Assembly: GCF_900112005.1 (NCBI RefSeq)
Contig: NZ_FOKK01000006.1
Coordinates: 1-64,000 of the forward strand
DNA length: 64,000 nt
DNA from: Algoriphagus aquimarinus
GTDB lineage: Bacteria > Bacteroidota > Bacteroidia > Cytophagales > Cyclobacteriaceae
Direction: 5' to 3'
Shown: positions 57,763 to 64,000 of the stretch, piece by piece
How positions within the stretch are numbered: the stretch's first letter is position 1
How the letters are laid out: every line of letters begins with the position of its first letter
The notes under the pieces: generated by a model
Databases searched by the model: none
The model's input: the letters and a program-made list of their open reading frames with translations, nothing else
Told to the model about the DNA's origin: nothing
Made by a program: the position numbers and the translations under genes

Positions 57763-59394
57763 CTACCTCTCCACTTCCTTCAAATTCTCAATCTTCTTAT
57801 TTCTCAAGAAACCATTGATGTCCTCGAAGTGCTCTTTCACTCGCTTGTTGCCAAATTCAAATACTTTGGTCACCAATCCATCCAAGAAGTCTCTATCGTG
57901 AGATACGATGATTAGGGTGCCGTCAAAAGCTTTCAGCGCATCCTTGATGATATCCTTGGTCTTCATGTCCAAGTGATTGGTAGGCTCATCGAGAATCAGC
58001 AAGTTCACTGGCTCTAGCAGTAGCTTGATCATTGCCAGACGAGTTTTTTCTCCACCAGAAAGTACTTTTACCTTCTTGTTGATATCATCTCCTTTGAACA
58101 TAAATGCTCCCAAAATATCCTTCACTTTGGTACGAGCTTCACCTACAGCGATGTAATCGATAGTTTCAAAAATCGTCAAGTTCTCGTCTAAAAGAGAAGC
58201 TTGGTTCTGAGCGAAATACCCGATCATAGAATTGTGACCCAGCTCGCATTTACCGTCAAAATCAATCTCGCCCATAATCGCTTTGATCATAGTTGATTTA
58301 CCTTCACCGTTTTTACCGACAAAAGAAACTTTCTGACCACGCTCGATGGTCATGGAAGCATTCTTGAAGACTACATGCTCATCGTATTTCTTACTCATGT
58401 CTTCGACGATCACTGGATAGTTACCAGATCTCGGGGAAGGAGGGAAACGAAGCTTCAAGGCCGAGCTATCCACTTCATCCACTTCTATGATATCCATTTT
58501 CTCCAGCATTTTCACGCGGGATTGTACTTGAAGTGTTTTGGAGTAAGTGCCTTTGAAACGGTCAATAAACCCTTGAATATCTGCTATGACAGCCTGCTGC
58601 TCGTCGTATTGTTTCTGCTGCTGCTCACGACGCTCTCTTCGAAGTTCTAAGTAATGGCTATACTTAGCTTTGTAGTCGTACATGCGGCCCATAGTCAACT
58701 CAATAGTCCGCGTGGTGATATTGTCCACAAAGGCTCTATCGTGAGAAATCACTACTACTGCTTTGGCTTTATTCAATAAAAAATCTTCCAGCCATTGAAT
58801 CGATTCAATATCCAGGTGATTGGTTGGCTCATCCAGAAGAATCAAATCAGGCTTTTGCAAAAGGATCTTTGCCAGCTCAATTCTCATTCTCCAGCCTCCT
58901 GAAAACTCGGAAGTTGAACGAGTTAAATCAGCTCTTTCGAAACCAAGTCCAAGCAAAACCTTTTCGACTTCAGCCTCATAGTTTACTTCCTCAATGGCGT
59001 AAAACTTCTCGCTCAACTCAGAAACTTGCTCGATCAGTTTGTAATACTCATCCGATTCGTAATCAGTCCTCACGGTCAATTCCTCATTGATTCGCTCGAT
59101 CTCTGTCTTCATGTTCAGATAGCTGGCGAACGCTTTGGAGGTTTCGTCCATCACTGAGCAATCATCCGCAGTCAGCAAGTGCTGTGGGAGGTATGCCACC
59201 ACAAAATCCTTTGGAGCAGAAACAGAACCTGAACTCGGCTTGGTCTGACCAGCAATGATCTTCAGAAGCGTGGATTTACCGGCACCGTTTTTACCCATAA
59301 GGGCGATCTTGTCGGTTTCGTTGATGGCAAAGGAAATATTACTAAAGAGTGTGGAACCGCTGTGAATGACGGCGACATTATCTACTGAAATCAT
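57763..59394 (-). CDS. ABC-F family ATPase (ribosome-associated, YbiT/EttA-like)
   Basis: 543 residues, two ABC domains without membrane spans. Domain 1: Walker A GKNGAGKST at about 34-42, signature EFSGGWRMR, Walker B LILLDEPTNHLD. Inter-domain arm with KTLQVQSRVKMLEKMDIIEVDE, then domain 2 with GKNGEGKST, VLSGGEKTR and LLILDEPTNHLD. Family members bind the ribosome E site and act in translation control. No antibiotic-resistance linker can be called from sequence alone. Confidence 0.9.
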   Translation of the reverse strand: MISVDNVAVIHSGSTLFSNISFAINETDKIALMGKNGAGKSTLLKIIAGQTKPSSGSVSAPKDFVVAYLPQHLLTADDCSVMDETSKAFASYLNMKTEIERINEELTVRTDYESDEYYKLIEQVSELSEKFYAIEEVNYEAEVEKVLLGLGFERADLTRSTSEFSGGWRMRIELAKILLQKPDLILLDEPTNHLDIESIQWLEDFLLNKAKAVVVISHDRAFVDNITTRTIELTMGRMYDYKAKYSHYLELRRERREQQQKQYDEQQAVIADIQGFIDRFKGTYSKTLQVQSRVKMLEKMDIIEVDEVDSSALKLRFPPSPRSGNYPVIVEDMSKKYDEHVVFKNASMTIERGQKVSFVGKNGEGKSTMIKAIMGEIDFDGKCELGHNSMIGYFAQNQASLLDENLTIFETIDYIAVGEARTKVKDILGAFMFKGDDINKKVKVLSGGEKTRLAMIKLLLEPVNLLILDEPTNHLDMKTKDIIKDALKAFDGTLIIVSHDRDFLDGLVTKVFEFGNKRVKEHFEDINGFLRNKKIENLKEVER

Positions 59395-59414
59395 AAGTAT
59401 TGGAAGTGAAGCGG

Positions 59415-59422
59415 CAAAGGTA
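59415..59422 (-). promoter_or_regulatory. -7 box TACCTTTG of the ABC-F promoter
   Basis: Exact TAnnTTTG on the minus strand, 20 nt before the start codon. Confidence 0.4.
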
Positions 59423-59424
59423 AG

Positions 59425-59462
59425 AAATTGAAGATTGAAAAATTGGAAGATTGAAAAATTGC
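59425..59462. repeat. ATTGAAAAATTGGAAG direct repeats
   Basis: Short repeats (GAAGATTGAAAAATTG twice) upstream of the ABC-F gene. They are the reverse-complement type of the repeats at 33976-34090. Confidence 0.5.
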
Positions 59463-59597
59463 CTTTCTGTCAGGAATTGAAATGTGAACATCATTGACCT
59501 TAATAGGGGAAAGATGCTTTGTTGGTAGTATATATGCACTTTTTTTTCTAGAAAGGGCGAAAACCATTTTGCCTGTGGTAATGGATATATTAATATA

Positions 59598-59630
59598 AAA
59601 AGGCTTCCAAGTGTGATTTAGAAGCCTTTT
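59598..59630. terminator. Terminator of the small membrane protein gene
   Basis: Arms AAAAGGCTTC and GAAGCCTTTT around a 13-nt loop, 23 bp past the stop of the minus-strand small membrane protein gene; A- and T-runs on both sides let it work in either direction. Confidence 0.8.
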
Positions 59631-59653
59631 GTTACGGATCGTATGAGTTTTTC

Positions 59654-59869
59654 TTAACTAAGAAATAGGTAATATGCGATGAAGGTTGTCAGTAGCGAGA
59701 TGCCAAAGCTCAATGAAATGATCTTTGGATAATTCGTCACCCATTGTCCTTTTTTGGAGTTTCCTTCTATAACCAACTGTCGATTTGGTCTTACTATCTC
59801 TTGTACAAGTGCAAGGCAGCCTAGAAAGTAAATAGATAATATTAAGACGAAACTTGCAGCGATTTCCAT
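59654..59869 (-). CDS. Small two-span membrane protein, unknown
   Basis: 71 residues with spans at about 5-25 (SFVLILSIYFLGCLALV) and 50-69 (ISLSFGISLLTTFIAYYLF), separated by a basic loop (RPNRQLVIEGNSKKG). A shorter ORF in another frame over the same DNA looks non-coding. No family recognised. It has its own terminator. Confidence 0.55.
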   Translation of the reverse strand: MEIAASFVLILSIYFLGCLALVQEIVRPNRQLVIEGNSKKGQWVTNYPKIISLSFGISLLTTFIAYYLFLS

Positions 59870-59960
59870 GACATTTCAATGTTGAATCTCAAATTTAACA
59901 GCTATTCTAAAGGAACCTTTTGAAAAATAGAAACTTAACAATTTGATAATGAGCAAAAAA

Positions 59961-59986
59961 AAAGGTGATTCCTCAGAATCACCTTT
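59961..59986 (-). terminator. Terminator of the S8 peptidase gene
   Basis: Arms AAAGGTGATT and AATCACCTTT around CCTCAG; the A-run on the left (59956-59963) gives T after the hairpin on the minus strand. Confidence 0.85.
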
Positions 59987-60004
59987 TGATTAGTCTTTTG
60001 AAGC

Positions 60005-61231
60005 TTATCTGATAGCAATGATGTCAGCTGGACCGGATGGATCATTTGTAGCAGTTCCTCCATTACGTGGAGTACCCCAGATCAACAACCCACATACGTG
60101 TGGTGATGCCATGGAAGTTCCGCTATAGCTAGCATAGCCACCTGGTACGGTAGAAAGTACTCCTACTCCCGGAGCAGCAAAATCTATAGGAGGATTACCA
60201 AAGTTAGAGAAAGAGGCAAACTTGTCATTGATATCTATGGCAGAAACCGTATAAATGTTTCCTCCGTTAGCTCTAGCAGGGGAGTGATTATTTGCATCAT
60301 CTGACTCATTTCCAGCAGCAAGTGCAACTTTTACTCCAGCTCCGCCTAATGCAACAACTGCAGCGTCTAATGCTGAGGATACAGGGCCGCCTAAACTCAT
60401 GTTAGCTACGTCACCTGAATTTGCATTTGCTGTAACAAAATCAACACCGGCAATAACCCCTGAATAAGATCCAGAACCTCTAGAATCCAATACTTTCACT
60501 GGCACTACAGTCACGCCAGCAGCCACACCAATTACACCGATTGAATTATCAATTGCTCCGATAGTTCCTGATACGTGTGTTCCGTGACCATTTCCGTCAC
60601 TTGAAAGATCAGAGTCTTTTCCTTTAGTAAATGCATTAAATCCTGCATTGACATTTACATTAAGGTCTGGGTGGGAAGAGTCAATTCCTGAATCGATGAT
60701 ATAAGCCTTTTTCGAGCCTGAATAAGTCGCTCCTCCCCCTACTCTGGTAATGCCGTAAGGAGTTTCCTGACTAGCAGATCCTCCTCCTCCGCCATTTCCT
60801 GGTCCTTTGCCTGGAGGTGGAGCTAAAGCAATAATACGATCTGGTTCAATTCCTTTTACGGAAGGGTCTTTAGAGATGGATTCGAGTTGCTCCTCAGAAA
60901 GAGTGACAGCGAAACCTTGAATGGAATTCCCGTACACATAAGTCAAGTTTTCTTCGGCTACTCTATACTTTGCCAAAAGCGCTGAACTTGTTTTACGCAT
61001 AGCATCTTGGGTTGCACTGTAAGACAAGTCTTTCCGGAAATTTATTTCCGAGGGTTGAAAAGTAATAATGTACTGTCCAGGGATAATATCACCTGATTGG
61101 TATTTTACAAATTCTACAGAATCTCCGGTAATTGGCGATTCAGCTTCCTGCTGACAGGAGAAAACAAGAGAAGCTAGGAGGACTCCTGCGCATAGTACAG
61201 GTTTTTTCCAAAGTTGATTTGGGTTGGTCAT
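60005..61231 (-). CDS. S8 subtilisin-like serine peptidase lipoprotein with I9 propeptide
   Basis: 408 residues. Signal peptide with lipobox VFSC (Cys26), inhibitor-I9-like propeptide at about 45-130 (GQYIITFQPSEINF; SISKDPSVKGIEPDR), Gly/Pro linker to 155, then the S8 domain: Asp180 (YIIDSGID), His216 (GHGTHVSG), Ser373 (GTSMASPHV) and the oxyanion Asn (LAAGNES). Resembles proteinase K type. Activated by removing its propeptide, it would act outside or in the periplasm. No Por sorting domain is seen. Confidence 0.91.
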   Translation of the reverse strand: MTNPNQLWKKPVLCAGVLLASLVFSCQQEAESPITGDSVEFVKYQSGDIIPGQYIITFQPSEINFRKDLSYSATQDAMRKTSSALLAKYRVAEENLTYVYGNSIQGFAVTLSEEQLESISKDPSVKGIEPDRIIALAPPPGKGPGNGGGGGSASQETPYGITRVGGGATYSGSKKAYIIDSGIDSSHPDLNVNVNAGFNAFTKGKDSDLSSDGNGHGTHVSGTIGAIDNSIGVIGVAAGVTVVPVKVLDSRGSGSYSGVIAGVDFVTANANSGDVANMSLGGPVSSALDAAVVALGGAGVKVALAAGNESDDANNHSPARANGGNIYTVSAIDINDKFASFSNFGNPPIDFAAPGVGVLSTVPGGYASYSGTSMASPHVCGLLIWGTPRNGGTATNDPSGPADIIAIR

Positions 61232-61341
61232 AAGTAAGTGGTTATAGATTGTTATAGTCTTGATCCTAAGTGGTCAAGAAGTTTAATATCCTTATATAAA
61301 CCGTAAATTCCAAAATACTTATTGGATTATGGGCAAAAAAA

Positions 61342-61362
61342 AAGCCCCGAATATCGGGGCTT
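61342..61362 (-). terminator. Terminator of the S41 peptidase gene
   Basis: Arms AAGCCCCGA and TCGGGGCTT around a 3-nt loop; on the minus strand it is followed by a T-run (the A-run at 61336-61341), directly after the S41 stop at 61368. Confidence 0.88.
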
Positions 61363-61367
61363 AAAGA

Positions 61368-62765
61368 TTATTTAAGGATGGGAGATTCTATCATTTTCCC
61401 TGTCCTAATTTTCTTGTCAAGTGTATTAGCGACTTCCTCTCGATCTATTTTCATGAACCTTCCTGAAGAAGGGACACCTGTGATTTGCTCAATAGCTTTT
61501 CTGAGCATTATCTCATTTACATCCCCCAATGATTTAAGTCTCTCAGTATTTTCATTGACAGCAATGTTTGGTGTGAATCCAGTACTGTAATCCGATTGAT
61601 CCAAGCTATTGAAGCTTTGAGTTACGATCGGTAGCAAGCCATAAGCATTGTCAGGGTTTTTTTCATCTTCAATTGCTATTGAGCCTACATTTTTACCGTA
61701 AGTGACAGCACCTATTAGGAAAACATCCATGTAAGGCTTAAGTCCATTGATAATTAACTCCGAAGCTGACGCTGTTCCACCGGAGGTTAGGACATAGAGA
61801 CGGCTACCGTTTAAGGTATTGCCAAGGTTTTGAGCTTTATTCAAAAATGCAGTTTTCACGCTGCTCAAAGCTGGTATTTCTGATGCCAGTAAATTGTTGT
61901 ATTTAGTTTTCGAGAAAATGTCTGAGCTAGTAACTCCAGGGGCGATCAAGCTGGCTAGATTTACTGCGGAAGAAACATATCCACCACCATTGTAGCGTAG
62001 ATCCAATACTAAATTGTTGATATTTTCTGCCTTCAATTTGGCAAATATTGCATCCATCTCCTTGTCATACTTTGTATTGTCCGAAGCAGTTCCCGGCGCA
62101 AAGAAGTTGTAAATCACGTATCCGATTTTTTGGTTATTTATCGTGTATACAGTGTCAAGGAAATTAGGGTCTTCCGGAAATTCTACTGGTGTAATCGAAA
62201 TTTCATCTCTCGCTATATAGGCTCCGCTTTCTTCGTTGTATCGCAGAGGTTTAATAGTGTGTGTTGTTTCAGTTTCACCGAGAAGCTCTCTATAATTATT
62301 TACTGTAATCTGTTTTCCGTTAATAGCTACAATTGCATCACCACGTTTTAAATCTTTAGAAGCCGCGGGACTGTTTTTCTTAACATAAATCACTTCCGCA
62401 TAGACATCGTCTGAATCAGTGACTCTGTACAATTTGAATTCGTATCCTGGATCCAAAGAAATCCCGCTAAGCGAGTTTATCAATTCTTGATAATCAGGAT
62501 AGATCACCGAAAAACGATCTGTAGGAGTGTAGAGTAAGGACTTGAAATAATCCGATGGATCTGAAGTCGCTGCGATTGGTGTGCCTAGATTAAGCCTCCA
62601 GTAGTAAACTTCATCCATCACCTCATAAATCCAATTGTTGATTTCTTCTTCCAGCGTGAGTTCAGCGTCTATAACAGGATCTTTATCATCATCTTTGTTA
62701 CAGCTCCAAAGTAATCCACTCAGGATTACAAAGAAGAAAGCTCTTGAAAGTAGGGTAGATTTCAT
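61368..62765 (-). CDS. S41-family C-terminal processing peptidase, lipoprotein
   Basis: 465 residues. Signal peptide with lipobox WSC (Cys22) and an Asp-rich stretch after it. A PDZ-like domain lies at about 110-180 (AASKDLKRGDAIVAINGKQI). The S41 domain follows: NLVLDLRYNGGGYVSS, catalytic Ser in LTSGGTASASELI and Lys in TYGKNVGSI. Cleaves proteins near their C-termini. It is next to the S8 peptidase but on its own terminator. Confidence 0.9.
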   Translation of the reverse strand: MKSTLLSRAFFFVILSGLLWSCNKDDDKDPVIDAELTLEEEINNWIYEVMDEVYYWRLNLGTPIAATSDPSDYFKSLLYTPTDRFSVIYPDYQELINSLSGISLDPGYEFKLYRVTDSDDVYAEVIYVKKNSPAASKDLKRGDAIVAINGKQITVNNYRELLGETETTHTIKPLRYNEESGAYIARDEISITPVEFPEDPNFLDTVYTINNQKIGYVIYNFFAPGTASDNTKYDKEMDAIFAKLKAENINNLVLDLRYNGGGYVSSAVNLASLIAPGVTSSDIFSKTKYNNLLASEIPALSSVKTAFLNKAQNLGNTLNGSRLYVLTSGGTASASELIINGLKPYMDVFLIGAVTYGKNVGSIAIEDEKNPDNAYGLLPIVTQSFNSLDQSDYSTGFTPNIAVNENTERLKSLGDVNEIMLRKAIEQITGVPSSGRFMKIDREEVANTLDKKIRTGKMIESPILK

Positions 62766-62787
62766 ATTTGGGAAGTTTGGATAATTA

Positions 62788-62795
62788 CAAACGTA
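62788..62795 (-). promoter_or_regulatory. -7 box TACGTTTG of the S41 promoter
   Basis: Exact TAnnTTTG on the minus strand, 22 nt before the start codon. Confidence 0.4.
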
Positions 62796-62830
62796 GCATT
62801 TGCAATTCCGGTTGATTAAGATTAGAAATA

Positions 62831-63541
62831 TTAATAAGTAGAACCATAAGACACGTCATGCGTCTGACTGTCTTGTAGTTCTCCATTTTCGCATTTCAAC
62901 ACGCGATAAGGATACTTACGTAGTAAATCATAATTATGGGTTGCCATCAATATCGCAGTTCCCTTTTTATTAATCTCTTGGAAAAGCTTGAAGATGCCAT
63001 CTGCTACATCTGGATCTAGATTTCCGGTAGGCTCATCAGCTAGTAAAATAGAAGGCTCGTTGAGTAAAGCTCTCGCGATTACCACACGTTGTTGTTCTCC
63101 ACCAGATAATTGATGAGGCATTTTGCTTGATGCATTATTCAGTCCTACTAGAAGTAGGACTTCAGCCATTCTTTCGTTTATTTTTGATTTGTCTGTCCAG
63201 CCGGTCGCTCTCATGACAAATGCTAGGTTTTCAGCTACAGAACGATCATTAAATAGCTGGAAATCCTGAAAAATGATTCCTATTTTCCTTCTTAGAAAGG
63301 GGATTTCTTTAATCTTAATTTTTTCCAGATTAAATCCCGCAACTTCAGCACTTCCACTTCTAAGCTCAAGGTCTGCATAGAGTGTTTTTAATAAGGAGCT
63401 TTTTCCACTACCAGTTCTTCCGATTAAGAATACAAATTCGTGCTGCTCTACCGAAAAGTTGACATTGGTGAGGATAGGGTCTATTCCCTGAAAGATCGTC
63501 GCTTGGTTTACCTGAAGTACAGGCTGAGTACTGAAGTCCAT
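62831..63541 (-). CDS. ftsE: Cell-division ABC ATPase FtsE
   Basis: 236 residues. Walker A GRTGSGKSS at about 40-48, Q-loop IFQDFQLF, signature LSGGEQQR, Walker B ILLADEPTGNLD, H-loop ATHNYD. The FtsE-like DEPTGNLD and Q-loop, and a place beside the aldolase gene, match FtsE. With FtsX (not adjacent here) it activates peptidoglycan hydrolases in division. The next small gene lies 2 nt upstream and is probably cotranscribed. Confidence 0.88.
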   Translation of the reverse strand: MDFSTQPVLQVNQATIFQGIDPILTNVNFSVEQHEFVFLIGRTGSGKSSLLKTLYADLELRSGSAEVAGFNLEKIKIKEIPFLRRKIGIIFQDFQLFNDRSVAENLAFVMRATGWTDKSKINERMAEVLLLVGLNNASSKMPHQLSGGEQQRVVIARALLNEPSILLADEPTGNLDPDVADGIFKLFQEINKKGTAILMATHNYDLLRKYPYRVLKCENGELQDSQTHDVSYGSTY

Positions 63542-63543
63542 TC

Positions 63544-63747
63544 TTATAATTCTAATTTTTGCAATTTCCCAAAAGGAAGACCTTTGATTAACGCTTCAAG
63601 TTCTTCTTCCTTTCCTTCTAGACCAAATTTCTCTATTTTTTTCAAGGGTCTATCGGCCCTGAAATAGGCAACCAACACAAAGTTTTCATCTCTGATTTGT
63701 ATGTAATCAGGGATTTTCGCTTTGCCTTTTACTTTGATAATATACAT
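63544..63747 (-). CDS. Short conserved-type protein upstream of ftsE
   Basis: 67 residues: YIIKVKGKAKIPDYIQIRD at the start, VLVAYFRADRPLKKIEKFG in the middle and a Lys/Glu/Leu end. Its stop is 2 nt before the ftsE start, so the two share a transcript. I know no family name. The basic and beta-like pattern could be a small regulatory protein. Confidence 0.65.
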   Translation of the reverse strand: MYIIKVKGKAKIPDYIQIRDENFVLVAYFRADRPLKKIEKFGLEGKEEELEALIKGLPFGKLQKLEL

Positions 63748-63761
63748 AGGGGGAATTAAAA

Positions 63762-63785
63762 AAAGACCGACTAGAGCCGGTCTTT
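63762..63785 (-). terminator. Terminator of the aldolase gene
   Basis: Arms AAAGACCG and CGGTCTTT around an 8-nt loop. The A-run before it gives T after the hairpin on the minus strand; it separates the aldolase gene from the small gene and ftsE. Confidence 0.8.
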
Positions 63786-63791
63786 CATTTG

Positions 63792-64000
63792 TTATTTTCC
63801 AGCTGCCTTCGCGTGATCTGCCAAAAATGTTGCCAAACCAGACTCAGTAAGCGGATGGTTTAATAAACCTGTGATTACTTTCAATGGACAAGTCACTACA
63901 TCGGCGCCAACTTCAGCGCATTTCAACAGGTGCATGGTGTGTCTTACTGACGCAGCGAGTACTTCAGTTTCGAATCCGTAATTGCCATAAATATGAACGA
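63792..64000 (-). CDS. Transaldolase / fructose-6-phosphate aldolase family, C-terminal part
   Basis: Only the last 69 codons are inside the window; the gene runs off the right edge. They read IYGNYGFETEVLAASVRHT and then KCAEVGADVVTCPLKVITG, ending LADHAKAAGK. ASVRH and VGADVVTCP are typical of the short (about 215-residue) transaldolase/FSA group of Bacteroidota. It should form or split fructose 6-phosphate or sedoheptulose 7-phosphate. The start lies outside. Confidence 0.85.
   Translation of the reverse strand, partial: VHIYGNYGFETEVLAASVRHTMHLLKCAEVGADVVTCPLKVITGLLNHPLTESGLATFLADHAKAAGK

Overview
The window looks like chromosomal DNA of a Bacteroidota species, most likely of the Cytophagales / Cyclobacteriaceae (Algoriphagus-like). 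This is judged from protein families and style, since no rRNA or tRNA gene is present. Supporting signs are a PafA-type alkaline phosphatase, lipoproteins with a Cys after short signal peptides, DUF2490 and CarboxypepD_reg proteins, several TAnnTTTG -7 promoter boxes 4 to 40 nt before start codons, little Shine-Dalgarno sequence, and moderate GC. No CRISPR array, prophage or replication origin was seen. The only IS element is a 3' piece at the left edge.

Layout. (1) 1-344: right end of an IS3-family element. (2) 358-9379: two divergent gene groups around a regulatory gap at 3807-4059. They encode a DUF1080 (3-keto-glycoside hydrolase family) lipoprotein, a monoheme cytochrome c lipoprotein, three TIM-barrel sugar isomerase/epimerases, a Gfo/Idh/MocA dehydrogenase, an MFS transporter, and a GMC flavoprotein with its Tat-exported subunit-3 partner. 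Together this reads as a periplasmic sugar 3-oxidation (3-ketosugar) pathway. (3) 9.4-20.1 kb: mixed metabolism: MCP-like sensor stub, GH16 glucanase, CsbD, homogentisate dioxygenase, PafA phosphatase, aminopeptidase P, a GxxExxY cassette flanked by GC-rich inverted repeats, ArsR, YjjG nucleotidase and PruA. (4) 20.1-23.4 kb: secreted proteins (barrel-like lipoprotein, double-CHRD lipoprotein) set in long gaps that hold decayed gene tails and repeats. (5) 23.4-42.4 kb: FabG, Lpd, an ECF sigma/anti-sigma pair, threonine aldolase, a toxin-antitoxin pair with a broken toxin, RarA, MarR, ferredoxin reductase plus ferredoxin, an M28 peptidase, a Dph6-like enzyme and a DUF389 membrane protein. (6) 42.5-56.8 kb: a uronate/pectin catabolic locus: AGE epimerase, UxaB, LacI-type regulator, KduD, KduI, rhamnogalacturonan acetylesterase, YiaK-like reductase, Gfo/Idh, UxaA and a TRAP transporter. 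Three similar 16-bp operator-like sites lie at its promoters. (7) 57-64 kb: a second toxin-antitoxin pair with a broken toxin, a 7-bp tandem repeat, an ABC-F ATPase, an S8 and an S41 peptidase, FtsE and the end of a transaldolase-like aldolase gene.

The two catabolic loci dominate the biology. The first would oxidise sugars at C3 in the periplasm, pass electrons to a cytochrome, cleave the keto-glycoside, and import and isomerise the product. The second would deacetylate pectin, import uronates by a sodium- or proton-driven TRAP carrier, and reduce or dehydrate galacturonate and unsaturated uronate products. Several enzymes needed to finish the uronate pathway (UxaC, KdgK, KdgA) are not in the window. 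The most unusual features are the inverted-repeat-flanked GxxExxY gene, the two frameshifted RelE/ParE toxins beside intact antitoxins, and the shared operator of the uronate locus.
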